Made by a program: the position numbers and the translations under genes. This document shows, one piece after another, positions 43,050 to 52,153 of a stretch of 64,000 nt of DNA (the stretch's first letter is position 1; each line of letters begins with the position of its first letter). The notes beneath the pieces were generated by a model, which saw only the letters and a list, made by a program, of their open reading frames with translations, made no database searches and was not told the DNA's origin. Source of the DNA: Pseudocolwellia sp049933045 (GTDB lineage Bacteria; Pseudomonadota; Gammaproteobacteria; Enterobacterales; Alteromonadaceae); the NCBI RefSeq assembly GCF_049933045.1, contig NZ_CP187926.1, forward strand, positions 1 through 64,000, given 5' to 3'.

Positions 43050-45680
43050 ATGTCTATAAAATTTCGTAATGCTACATTAGCTATTGCAGTTAGTGTTGCT
43101 TTAGGAACTACGGTAAGCGTTTCTGCTGCTGAAAGTGGTTCTAAAGTTAAAGAAGAGAAAGTTGAACGTATTGCCGTAGTTGGTTCACGTGCTGCTCCTC
43201 GTTCAGTTGCTGACTCTCCAGTACCAATTGATATCATTGGTGGTGATGAATTAGGTAAAAATGCATCAAGCGATATGCTAGATATGCTTCAAGCTACTGT
43301 TCCATCATTCTCAGTTCGCCAACAACCAATCTCAGATGCTGCTTCATTTATTCGTCCTGTTAACTTACGTGGCTTATCATCTGATTCAACGTTAATCCTT
43401 CTAAACGGTAAACGTCGCCATCGTGCTTCTGTTATTGCATTCCAAGGTGGTGGTGTAAATGATGGTGCACAAGGACCTGATATTTCAGTTATTCCAAGTG
43501 TTGCTTTAAAGCAAGTTGAAGTATTACGTGACGGTGCTGCAGCACAATATGGTTCAGATGCTATTGCTGGTGTTATGAACTTTGTATTAAAAGATGCTTC
43601 AGATGGTGGTTCAATCTCTGTTCGTCGTGGTGAATATTACGAAGGTGACGGTGATTCAACTGTTGTAGATGGTAACATTGGTCTACCTTTCACTAAAGAT
43701 GGCTTTGTTAACTTAAGTTTTCAATATAAAAATGCAGATGCTACAAGTCGCTCAGTCCAACGTCCAGATGCGCAAGCTCTAGCTGATGCAGGTAATACTT
43801 ATATTAATGATCCAGCACAGACTTGGGGTAATCCTGAGATTGATGAAGATATTACATTATTTGGTAATATGGGATTAGATTTAGGTAATGATAAAGAGTT
43901 TTACATGTTCGGTAACTATTCAGACCGTACAGCAACAGGTGGTTATTATTACCGTAATCCTCAGAATCGTGGTGGTGTATTTACGGGAGTTAATCCAGCT
44001 ATTTTAGCTGCAGATCCTACTGCTTACGATGGTATTGATAATCCGTTACTTGTAGGTGACTCAACAGGTGACCTATCTGGTAATTGTCCTATTATTGATG
44101 CTTCTCAAGCTAATGTTTTAAATGATCCTGAATACATTTCTGGAATTCAAAACAATGATGATTGTTGGGCATTTAATGAATTATTCCCTGGCGGTTATAC
44201 ACCACAATTTACAGGTGTAATTAATGATACGTCATTAACTATGGGTACACGTGGTGAAATTAAAGGCGGTTTCTTAAATGAAACGTTTTATGACATTAGT
44301 GGTTCTGTAGGGCGTAACAAGTCAACTTATACTTTAGTTGATACTGTTAATCCTTCATTAGGTGCGTTAAATGTTGATCAACCTAATAATGCATTTGAAG
44401 CAGGCTCTTATACTCAATTAGAAAAATCATTTAATATCGATTTGTCTAAAGGCGTAGATATGGGCCTTGCAGACCCTGTAAATGTTGCTGCTGGTTTAGA
44501 ATGGCGTCAAGAAAGCTTTGAAATCACATCTGGTGAGCAAGCTTCTTGGGAACAGGGAGATTTAGCAACTCAAGGGTTTAGTGTTGGTTCTCATGGTTTT
44601 GCTGGTTTTTCACCTGAAGCTCAAGGTACTAATTCACGTCAAAGTATTGGTGCTTATGTTGATGTTGAAGCTTATTTAACTGAAGATTTTTTACTCGGTG
44701 CAGCATTACGTTATGAAGACTTCTCTTCTTTTGGAGATACTCTTAACTATAAACTTTCAGCACAATATACGCTTAATGAAGAATTATCATTCCGTGCTTC
44801 ACACAGTACTGGTTTCAGAGCTCCTACTGTTGGTCAGGCTAATGTTGTAAATACTCAAACATCTTTAGTTAGTGGCGAGTTAATTCAGTCAGCTACGTAT
44901 CCACCAACACATCCTGTTTCTGTTGCATTAGGCGGTATTGAATTAGAACCAGAAGAATCAAAAAGTTTTGCTTTAGGTCTTGTTTACCAAAGTGGTGACT
45001 TTTTTATGACTGTTGATGCATATAATATTGAAGTTAAAGATCGTGTTGCTCAAACAGATAAAATATTCGTAACTCAAGCACATGTTGATGCTTTGCAAGG
45101 TAAGTATGCAAGTCCTGAATTATTATTAGGTGGTTCAGTTACTTTCTTTGCTAACGATTTTGATACTAAAACTCAAGGTGTTGATGTTGTAGCTAACTAC
45201 GGTATGGAATTAATGGGTGGCGACACTAAATTAAGTCTTGCTTATAACTATAATTCGACAGAAGTTGAAGATGCTGGTAGTTATACATCAGGCTTTAAAA
45301 TTCGCCGTCTAGAAGAAGGTATTCCAGAGCACACAGGAACACTAACTTTATCTCAAAATTGGGAATCAATTAGTATGTTTGTTCGTGCTAATTATTACGG
45401 AGAATGGTTTGCAACACATGCTGATGAACCTGATGAGTTTAGCTCTTACGGTTGGTCAGAAACAGTAGGCTCTTCTTATACTTTTGATGCTCAAGTGAGT
45501 TACTTTGTAAATGATAGCTGGACAGTATCTGCAGGTGCTAACAACATATTTGATAAAGACGCACAAGAGTTACAAAAAGATGGTGGTGCTTTTGGTGCAG
45601 TAAGTGGTGTGTACTATGAAAGTGGCCCTTACGATTACAATGGTGGCTATTACTACGTAAAAGCAACTTATAATTTTTAA
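43050..45680 (+). CDS. TonB-dependent outer membrane receptor
   Basis: The 876-residue protein has a signal peptide (cleavage near VSVSAAES) and a TonB-box-like start (ERIAVVGSRAAP). The plug domain (about 50-175) carries RPVNLRGLSSDSTLILLNGKRRHR and VEVLRDGAAAQYGSDAIAGVMNFVLK. A 22-strand barrel follows, with the LSFRASHSTGFRAPTVGQAN motif and the terminal aromatic ATYNF. The substrate is unknown; large loops and lack of iron-gene neighbours leave a siderophore, vitamin or oligosaccharide possible. The ribosome binding site is AAGGGAAAAAT directly before the ATG. Confidence 0.95.
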   Translation: MSIKFRNATLAIAVSVALGTTVSVSAAESGSKVKEEKVERIAVVGSRAAPRSVADSPVPIDIIGGDELGKNASSDMLDMLQATVPSFSVRQQPISDAASFIRPVNLRGLSSDSTLILLNGKRRHRASVIAFQGGGVNDGAQGPDISVIPSVALKQVEVLRDGAAAQYGSDAIAGVMNFVLKDASDGGSISVRRGEYYEGDGDSTVVDGNIGLPFTKDGFVNLSFQYKNADATSRSVQRPDAQALADAGNTYINDPAQTWGNPEIDEDITLFGNMGLDLGNDKEFYMFGNYSDRTATGGYYYRNPQNRGGVFTGVNPAILAADPTAYDGIDNPLLVGDSTGDLSGNCPIIDASQANVLNDPEYISGIQNNDDCWAFNELFPGGYTPQFTGVINDTSLTMGTRGEIKGGFLNETFYDISGSVGRNKSTYTLVDTVNPSLGALNVDQPNNAFEAGSYTQLEKSFNIDLSKGVDMGLADPVNVAAGLEWRQESFEITSGEQASWEQGDLATQGFSVGSHGFAGFSPEAQGTNSRQSIGAYVDVEAYLTEDFLLGAALRYEDFSSFGDTLNYKLSAQYTLNEELSFRASHSTGFRAPTVGQANVVNTQTSLVSGELIQSATYPPTHPVSVALGGIELEPEESKSFALGLVYQSGDFFMTVDAYNIEVKDRVAQTDKIFVTQAHVDALQGKYASPELLLGGSVTFFANDFDTKTQGVDVVANYGMELMGGDTKLSLAYNYNSTEVEDAGSYTSGFKIRRLEEGIPEHTGTLTLSQNWESISMFVRANYYGEWFATHADEPDEFSSYGWSETVGSSYTFDAQVSYFVNDSWTVSAGANNIFDKDAQELQKDGGAFGAVSGVYYESGPYDYNGGYYYVKATYNF

Positions 45681-45700
45681 GTTATAGTTCAACCTGTTAA

Positions 45701-45730
45701 AAAACCACATCTATTGATGTGGTTTTTTTT
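45701..45730 (+). terminator. Intrinsic terminator after the TonB receptor gene
   Basis: AAAACCACATC, TATT, GATGTGGTTTT and more T; an 11-bp stem. It also lies at the 3' side of the convergent cca gene. Confidence 0.9.
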
Positions 45731-45752
45731 GAGGTTTTTATTATTGATTTTT

Positions 45753-47024
45753 TTAGTAGGGAGGTTGAAAAGTATTCATACGTAAACTTTCTTTCATTGT
45801 TTTTATCGCATTCAACCTTGCTTTTTCTATAGCTTCTTTTATCGCTAATCCTTTTAAACCTTGCTCGACAAAAGCCTTTGCTGTTACTTGTTGCGCAGCC
45901 TTGAGACAGGCATGTAAAAAATCAGCTTGAGGATAAGCTTTATCTTCAAATCCTGTTCTGCCTCGCATATCTGCAGTACAAGCTAAAATAAAATCATTAA
46001 ACTCTTCAGGTTTTCGCCAAACATCTAGTGCATTAAATACTCTCAAAATCGTACTAGGCTTTAACTCAAAAGCTTTATGACAATGCAGGTGGTATTCACA
46101 TACTTTAAGCGCTAAAGCTTGATATGAATTAGGAATGCGTAAACGAGCACATAAGGCTTTTACTAAGGGTAGCCCTGATTGTTCATGTCCACGATGACTT
46201 GGCCATTCAGCTTCAGGTGTAATGCCTTTACCTAAGTCATGGCATAGCGCAGCAAATCTTACTTCAGCTTTATCTGATAATTTAACCGCTTGTTGTAATA
46301 CCATCATGGTATGAACTCCTGAACATATTTCAGGGTGCCATTTTGCAGGATTAGGAACTCCCCAAAGGGTTTCTATTTCAGGTAGAAGTACCGAGAGCGC
46401 ACCACAAGCTTTGAGGGTTTCAAAGAATACTTCGGGGTGATCTTCAAGTAAGCTTTTATTCAGCTCGATAAAAATACGTTCACTGCTTAGTGATTGAAGT
46501 TCATTGCTTTGAGATATTTGAGTCATCAATGCTAAGGTTTCTTGAGCAATCGTAAACCCATAGCTGTGATAACGGGCAGCAAATCGGGCTACTCTTAATA
46601 CCCGTAATGGATCTTCAATAAAAGCTTCAGATACATGGCGGAATATTCTATTTTTTAAATCTTCTTGGCCATTGTAAGGATCAATTATTTCGCCATTGGG
46701 TTTTAACGCCATAGCATTAATGGTTAAATCTCGTCTGAGTAAGTCATCTTCAATAGTAACCAATTCAGAAGCATCACACGTAAAACCCGTATAGCCGGTA
46801 TCTATTTTTCTCTCAATCCGAGCTAAGGCATATTCGTCTTTGGTTTGAGGATGTAAAAATACAGGGAAATCTTTACCTACTTGGGTAAAACCTAAAGATA
46901 GCATTTGTTTAACAGTAGAGCCTACAACCACATAGTCGTGATCGTAACTGTCTCTGTTAAGTAATTTGTCTCTAACTGCACCGCCAACAAGGTAGCTGGT
47001 TATTTGTGATTCTGGGCTTGCCAT
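45753..47024 (-). CDS. cca: CCA tRNA nucleotidyltransferase (multifunctional, with HD domain)
   Basis: The start is set at MASPESQITSYLVGGAVRD (47024); an upstream in-frame methionine 15 codons earlier lacks a ribosome binding site. The 423-residue enzyme has the nucleotidyltransferase motif YLVGGAVRDKLL with DHDYVV, the RRDLTINAMA block, the PLRVLRVARFAARY neck, and a C-terminal HD domain (LCHDLGKGITP) giving phosphatase/phosphodiesterase activity. It adds or repairs the 3' CCA of tRNAs. In E. coli cca sits beside ygiM and ygiF, which here lie 12 kb away. Confidence 0.96.
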   Translation of the reverse strand: MASPESQITSYLVGGAVRDKLLNRDSYDHDYVVVGSTVKQMLSLGFTQVGKDFPVFLHPQTKDEYALARIERKIDTGYTGFTCDASELVTIEDDLLRRDLTINAMALKPNGEIIDPYNGQEDLKNRIFRHVSEAFIEDPLRVLRVARFAARYHSYGFTIAQETLALMTQISQSNELQSLSSERIFIELNKSLLEDHPEVFFETLKACGALSVLLPEIETLWGVPNPAKWHPEICSGVHTMMVLQQAVKLSDKAEVRFAALCHDLGKGITPEAEWPSHRGHEQSGLPLVKALCARLRIPNSYQALALKVCEYHLHCHKAFELKPSTILRVFNALDVWRKPEEFNDFILACTADMRGRTGFEDKAYPQADFLHACLKAAQQVTAKAFVEQGLKGLAIKEAIEKARLNAIKTMKESLRMNTFQPPY

Positions 47025-47142
47025 TGAGTTTCCGATAAGAATAAATTTATAACGCGTTAAGTTTACCATAAATGAAATTGTGTTTTGACATATGCTAGGC
47101 TAAAGGTTAGCTTCTTTATGTTGATTTTTTTGATGTAGATTT

Positions 47143-48801
47143 ATGTATACAACTTATTTTGGTTTAAAAGAAAAACCTTTCTCAATTGCTCCTAATCCTC
47201 AGTATTTATTTATGAGTGATCGTCACCGTGAAGCTCTTGCTCATTTAACTTATGGTTTGGGTGATGCTGGCGGCTTCGTTTTACTTACAGGTGAGGTAGG
47301 AACAGGTAAAACTACCGTTAGTCGATGTTTAATGGAACGCTTACCTGAAAATACGCAAGCGGCTTTTATTCTTAATCCGACACTTTCAAGTCAAGAGCTA
47401 TTAGCTACTATTTGTGATGAACTTAAAATTCGTTATCGCAAAACAGGTGCTACGTTAAAAACATTAACGGATAAGATTCAAGATAAGCTTTTAAAAAATC
47501 ATAAAGCTAATACCAATACATTATTAATCATTGATGAAGCTCAACACTTAAAACCTGAAGTATTAGAGCAGTTAAGGCTATTAACAAATTTAGAAACCAA
47601 TACTAAGAAATTATTACAAGTTATTCTTATTGGGCAACCTGAGCTACAAACCTTATTAAAAAGAAGAGATCTTCGTCAATTAGCACAGCGCATAACAGCT
47701 AGATACCACTTATTACCGCTTAACAAACAAGAAGTCGCGCAGTATATAAAACACCGATTGTCTATCGCTGAAGGAATTAGAGCACTATTTTCTGCATCTG
47801 CGATGAACGCCATTTATGATATTTGTGGCGGAATTCCTCGTTTAATTAATTTAGTGTGCGAACGTTCTCTGATCAATGCTTATAACGGTAACGTTGCCGT
47901 GGTAGATAAAAAGATTGTTTTGCTATCAGCTAAAGAAGCGTTAGGTGAAGATCATCAAATAACACCTTGGTGGCAATATCGCGCAATCAAAATAGTTTTT
48001 ATTGTCTTTGTGCTTTTGGGGTTATCTGCTGGAGCTTATTTTTCGGGTTCATATTTCTCAGATAATAAAAAAGATGTTTCTTTAATAGAAAAACCTGAAG
48101 TGACCAACGTAGATACTATTGCTGGTGCATTAAATACCTCTAAAATAGCTTCTAACGACTTAAGTGCTTCAACAGGTAAAACTATGGGTGATAACTCTAA
48201 AGTGTCTTCAAATCAGACTGTAGAGCCAAAGGTTACCCCCAAACCAATTAAAGAACCAGCCACTTCAACAGATATAAAGTCTATTTCATCTAAATCGGTA
48301 TCATCTAAAAAGGTTACCTCTTCAGAAATTGTTGATGAAGTAGCTAGTGCTTCTGTAACTGAAAAAACACAAGTTGAAAATTCAAAAGATAAAAAGATAA
48401 AAGCTGAAAGCATCAAGGATAAGAATAAAGCACTTGAGCTGACACAAGTTGAAGGTGTATCTGATGAGTTATTAGAACAATTTAAGAAAGCACTAGCCAA
48501 TGATGATACTGAAAATGATAGGTATAGTGAGTATGCGAATGATGATGCTGAAAACCGTTCTAGGCAAATAGACTCTATTGATAAAATGCCGTTATGGGTG
48601 CAAAACGGTATTCCATCATTGCAATTTGAACAACATATTTACGCGAGTGATGGAAAGGGGTGGGTTAAAGTAAATGGTCGAGATAGGTATGAAGGTGACA
48701 CAATTTCTCGGCAATTAACTCTCGTTGAAATTCTTCCTCAAAAGGTTGTCCTTAACTTTAGAGGTGAGAAGTTTACTATGCGTGCGTTATCTTCATGGTA
48801 A
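47143..48801 (+). CDS. GspA-GspB (ExeA-ExeB-like) fusion protein
   Basis: The 552-residue protein begins with an ExeA/GspA AAA ATPase (YFGLKEKPFSIAPNPQYLFMS; Walker A GEVGTGKTT; Walker B LLIIDEAQHL), has one membrane helix (about 283-303), a long Ser/Lys-rich periplasmic linker, and ends in a GspB-type domain (MPLWVQNGIPSLQFEQHIYASDGKGWVKVNGRDRYEGDTI). In Aeromonas ExeA and ExeB form a complex that lets the type II secretin cross the peptidoglycan. Here the usual ExeA peptidoglycan-binding domain appears replaced by the GspB part. No other gsp genes are nearby. Confidence 0.88.
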   Translation: MYTTYFGLKEKPFSIAPNPQYLFMSDRHREALAHLTYGLGDAGGFVLLTGEVGTGKTTVSRCLMERLPENTQAAFILNPTLSSQELLATICDELKIRYRKTGATLKTLTDKIQDKLLKNHKANTNTLLIIDEAQHLKPEVLEQLRLLTNLETNTKKLLQVILIGQPELQTLLKRRDLRQLAQRITARYHLLPLNKQEVAQYIKHRLSIAEGIRALFSASAMNAIYDICGGIPRLINLVCERSLINAYNGNVAVVDKKIVLLSAKEALGEDHQITPWWQYRAIKIVFIVFVLLGLSAGAYFSGSYFSDNKKDVSLIEKPEVTNVDTIAGALNTSKIASNDLSASTGKTMGDNSKVSSNQTVEPKVTPKPIKEPATSTDIKSISSKSVSSKKVTSSEIVDEVASASVTEKTQVENSKDKKIKAESIKDKNKALELTQVEGVSDELLEQFKKALANDDTENDRYSEYANDDAENRSRQIDSIDKMPLWVQNGIPSLQFEQHIYASDGKGWVKVNGRDRYEGDTISRQLTLVEILPQKVVLNFRGEKFTMRALSSW

Positions 48802-48869
48802 GGCTTAAATAAGCGTTAAGATAAGGGGAAGTGAATCTTATTTTAATCTCAAGGGTATTCCGGATTAAG

Positions 48870-50105
48870 TTAATTGAGGAATGCACTTTTAAAAAACTTT
48901 ATAAAATCTAAATTAAAGTCTTCAGGTTTAACACATGACTCTATTTGATCATTGTACTTAGGCTTACTTAAATCAATTTCTTCCATAGAAATAACTTGGT
49001 TCAAACGCGTGTTATAAAATACACGCACGAAAGGCTTTAAAGGTTTGCTTTTATTAAGTTTACTAATTAATCCAACCTTACCACTTTCTAATTTTACGAG
49101 TGTTCCTAGTGGATAAAGACCTAAACATTGAATAAATTGTTCGACTAAGCTTTTATCGAAAGCATTTGGCGATTCACTAATCAGTATTTTAAACGCTTTA
49201 ATAGGGTGCATACCTGCCTTGTAAACTCTTTCAGCGGTCATAGCATCATAACAATCTGCTATAGCTATCATGCGGCTATATTGCGATATTTTTTCTGCAG
49301 GTAATGCGTTAGGGTAACCTTTTCCATCTAAACGCTCATGGTGCTCTTTTACGACCATCATAGATACTTTTGGTATATTGGGCGTGTCTTCTAATATTTT
49401 TACCCCCAACATCACGTGTGTTTTCATAATGGCGTATTCATCATCGGTAAAACGTCCTGGTTTTTGCAGTACATTATCAGGTATGAGTGTTTTACCAATA
49501 TCATGTAAGAAAGCACCTAAAGCTAAGTCTTCCATGGTTTTGCGTTCTATTTTCAAATGTTTACAAAATATGGTCATCAATATTGAAACGTTAAGAGAGT
49601 GTTCAACCAAGTAATCATCTTTAATTCTTAAGCGCGACATACATGCAAGGGCATCTTGGTTACGAAAAATAGAATCGACAATTGCATCTGTACTCTCTTG
49701 AACGGCTTCTAAGTCAATCGCTTTATTATGAGTTATATCGTGTAATATTTTTTTTTGTAAAACTTTGGCATTATTATAAAGCTGCTCGGCCTTCTTCATT
49801 TCACTATCAAAAGACGCGGTTTGGGTTATTTCAACGGTATCATCTGATGTGTTTTTTAAGGTGGAAGTAGCGGCTTTTTCATCTTCATTTTTCTTAGTTC
49901 TTGATGGATCTATTTCAACATAAGTCACATGAGACTTTTTAAGCTGACTAATACTTGATGCTTTTAATATGTAGCCTTCAGACTTTATATTTACTGTTTT
50001 ATTTTTTGTAACAATAGATAAAACATACATACCTACAGTTAATTCGGATAAAGGTATTTTCTGCTGTTTTACTATTTTTGTTTCTGAAGATGATGTATTC
50101 GACAT
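48870..50105 (-). CDS. HD-GYP domain c-di-GMP phosphodiesterase
   Basis: The 411-residue cytoplasmic protein has an N-terminal DUF3391 domain (KIPLSELTVGMYVLSI) and a C-terminal HD-GYP domain: LGAFLHDIGKTLIP (HD), HVMLGVKIL, HHERLDGKGYPNALPAEKI (GYP loop as GKGYP) and IADCYDAMTAERVY. All metal-binding residues appear kept, so hydrolysis of c-di-GMP is likely. It is convergent with the GspA-GspB fusion gene and stands as a single gene. Confidence 0.93.
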   Translation of the reverse strand: MSNTSSSETKIVKQQKIPLSELTVGMYVLSIVTKNKTVNIKSEGYILKASSISQLKKSHVTYVEIDPSRTKKNEDEKAATSTLKNTSDDTVEITQTASFDSEMKKAEQLYNNAKVLQKKILHDITHNKAIDLEAVQESTDAIVDSIFRNQDALACMSRLRIKDDYLVEHSLNVSILMTIFCKHLKIERKTMEDLALGAFLHDIGKTLIPDNVLQKPGRFTDDEYAIMKTHVMLGVKILEDTPNIPKVSMMVVKEHHERLDGKGYPNALPAEKISQYSRMIAIADCYDAMTAERVYKAGMHPIKAFKILISESPNAFDKSLVEQFIQCLGLYPLGTLVKLESGKVGLISKLNKSKPLKPFVRVFYNTRLNQVISMEEIDLSKPKYNDQIESCVKPEDFNLDFIKFFKSAFLN

Positions 50106-50344
50106 GAAGTTCCTAAAAAATGATGAGATATTTTTTATTAGAATTATTTAAGGGCTCTCAATAAAAGTAGCGTCTTTTTGTAAAACTGTAAATGTTTAAT
50201 TAGTTTAATGCTTTGACTCGTTAATAAGCTTTAACTTTTATGTTATCGGTTGGTTAAACCTTAGGTTATTAGTCACTAATTACCTGTTCATTGACTATTT
50301 GTTCAGTGATAATATGGATAAATACGTGTTTAAGGAAAAATATT

Positions 50345-51025
50345 ATGAAGTTATCAAATATAAAAAAATCTTGGTTATATCTAAGTGTTTTAGTTATAGC
50401 GCTTATGGGCTGTACGACGCAATCACACAGAAAAATTGAGATAGAGCCTGTTCAAGCGGTAAATCAAGTATACACAGGTGTTAAATCTACCTTGGTTATT
50501 GGTCAATTTAATAATCGTTCGAATTACATGCAAGGCTTGTTCACTAGTAATACCGATAAATTAGGTAATCAATCTAAAACTATTTTAATGGCGTTATTAC
50601 AACAAACTAACCGTTTTAAAGTTGTTGATCGAGATAACTTAGCTCGTATGAAGGAAGAAGCTAAACTGTTAGGCGTAGAGCAAAATATTAAAGGTGCTCG
50701 GTATACTATTAGTGGTGATGTAACAGAGTTTGGACGCAAGGCGATTGGTGATAGCCAGTTGTTTGGTATTTTAGGACGAGGTAAAAGCCAAATCGCTTAT
50801 GCAAAAGTTACTCTCAATGTTATTGATGTTTTAACTTCTGAAGTGGTTTATTCAACTCAAGGTGCTGGCGAGTATTCTTTAAGTGAGCGTCAAGTTGTAG
50901 GCTTTGGTTCAACTGCAGGCTACGATGCAACGTTAAATGGCAAGGTGCTTGATTTTGCTATCAAAGAAACGGTAAACAATTTAACTCGTGATATTGATTC
51001 TGGCGTTTTAGTTTTATCTCAATAA
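50345..51025 (+). CDS. CsgG-like lipoprotein
   Basis: The start is chosen at MKLSNIKKSWLYL (50345), preceded by AAGGAAAAAT. The 226-residue lipoprotein has the lipobox VIALMGC and CsgG-type wording (TLVIGQFNNRSNYMQG, TILMALLQQTNRFKVVDRDNLARMKEEAKLLG, ARYTISGDVTEFGRK). CsgG itself is the curli export pore; this shorter relative has no curli genes beside it. It leads a three-gene lipoprotein operon. Confidence 0.88.
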   Translation: MKLSNIKKSWLYLSVLVIALMGCTTQSHRKIEIEPVQAVNQVYTGVKSTLVIGQFNNRSNYMQGLFTSNTDKLGNQSKTILMALLQQTNRFKVVDRDNLARMKEEAKLLGVEQNIKGARYTISGDVTEFGRKAIGDSQLFGILGRGKSQIAYAKVTLNVIDVLTSEVVYSTQGAGEYSLSERQVVGFGSTAGYDATLNGKVLDFAIKETVNNLTRDIDSGVLVLSQ

Positions 51026-51040
51026 TTGTTTAGGAACAAT

Positions 51041-51403
51041 ATGAATAACTTAATTATAGCCAGTATTGCGGTATTGGCTTTAGCAGGATGTGCTAATAAC
51101 AAGTCTATATATTATTGGGGTGAGTATGAGAGCTTATTGTATAAAAGTTATCACACACCTGGTGAGGCAACTCCTGATATTCAGATAATACAATTAGAAG
51201 AAGATATTGAAAAAGCTAAAGCCAAAGGTAAAAAGGTACCACCAGGAATTTATTCTCATCTTGGGATGATGTATGCAGCATCAGGTAATCATTCTTTAGC
51301 ATTAGAAGCGTTGGAAATGGAAAAAACATTATTTCCAGAATCTAGTGTTTTAATCGATGGAATGATCAGTCGTTCTCTACAATCACCTAAGCAGGAACAA
51401 TAA
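51041..51403 (+). CDS. DUF4810 lipoprotein
   Basis: The start is set at MNNLIIASIAVLALAGC (51041, with AGGA six bases before); a TTG five codons earlier is less likely. The 120-residue protein has the lipobox LALAGC, the family-typical IYYWGEYESLLYKSY, and a short TPR-like C-terminus (GIYSHLGMMYAASGNHSLALEALEMEK). It lies 15 bp after the CsgG-like gene and 1 bp before the next gene. Function unknown. Confidence 0.88.
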   Translation: MNNLIIASIAVLALAGCANNKSIYYWGEYESLLYKSYHTPGEATPDIQIIQLEEDIEKAKAKGKKVPPGIYSHLGMMYAASGNHSLALEALEMEKTLFPESSVLIDGMISRSLQSPKQEQ

Positions 51404-51404
51404 A

Positions 51405-52064
51405 ATGAATTTTTGGTTTAAATTTTATCCTGCTATTTTTATTTTTGTTGCAGGCTGTGCAACAGTAGAACCTTATAACTATCAAGCATTAATTAATGAG
51501 GCACCACGTTCAATTTTAGTTATTCCACCTATTAATAACTCTGTTGATGTAAATGCCTCTTATACTTATTTATCAACGGTAACTCAACCGCTGGCGGAGA
51601 AGGGCTATTACGTTTTTCCTGTTAGTGTTATTGATAGCTTTTTAAAAGAAAATGGCTTACCAACACCTGCAGAAATGAACAGTATTTCATTAGATAAAAT
51701 ACATGAGCATATTGGCGCAGATGCTGTGTTATACGTAACTATTGATAACTGGGGACAAGAGTACCAAGTACTTTCTTCAGTGACTGTAGTGCAAGGTTAT
51801 GCAAGGTTGGTATCTGTTAAAACAGGAGAGATACTTTGGGATGCACCTATTGTTGCTAAGCAAAGTTCTAATAATGGTAATCAAGGGTTAATCGGCGCTT
51901 TAGTCAGTGCTGCTATTACCCAAATTGCAGGCAATGTGACTGATTATACGCCTGCAGTTTCTCGACTTGCTAACAATGTAGCTTTTAACTCAGCTAAAAG
52001 GGGACTGCTCAATGGTCCTTATAAATTAAAACTGAGAAGTCACTTTCTCGAAAGTTCCAACTAA
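51405..52064 (+). CDS. DUF799 (GNA1162-like) lipoprotein
   Basis: The 219-residue lipoprotein has the lipobox IFVAGC and DUF799 wording (RSILVIPPINNSVDVNASYTYLSTVTQPLAEKGYYVFPV, GADAVLYVTIDNWGQEYQVL). Its best known relative is the meningococcal surface lipoprotein GNA1162. The CsgG-like, DUF4810 and DUF799 genes also sit together in Neisseria and Pseudomonas, so a shared outer membrane complex is likely, but its task is not known. Confidence 0.9.
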   Translation: MNFWFKFYPAIFIFVAGCATVEPYNYQALINEAPRSILVIPPINNSVDVNASYTYLSTVTQPLAEKGYYVFPVSVIDSFLKENGLPTPAEMNSISLDKIHEHIGADAVLYVTIDNWGQEYQVLSSVTVVQGYARLVSVKTGEILWDAPIVAKQSSNNGNQGLIGALVSAAITQIAGNVTDYTPAVSRLANNVAFNSAKRGLLNGPYKLKLRSHFLESSN

Positions 52065-52087
52065 ATGTAGTTGGAAAAGCCGATACA

Positions 52088-52125
52088 AAAAAGCCGTGAT
52101 AATGTTAAATATCACGGCTTTTTAT
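52088..52125. terminator. Bidirectional terminator between the lipoprotein operon and leuD
   Basis: AAAAAGCCGTGATA, an 8-nt loop, TATCACGGCTTTTT; a long stem with A/T tails on both sides, placed between convergent genes. Confidence 0.9.
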
Positions 52126-52153
52126 TTTTAGAAATTTAATTTAGATTCAGAGT

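Noticed and set aside
48815..48845. AAGGGGAA between the GspA-GspB and HD-GYP genes as a target of array RNAs.
   Set aside because: It lies in a 3' region, not at a start site, and the match is only 8 bases.
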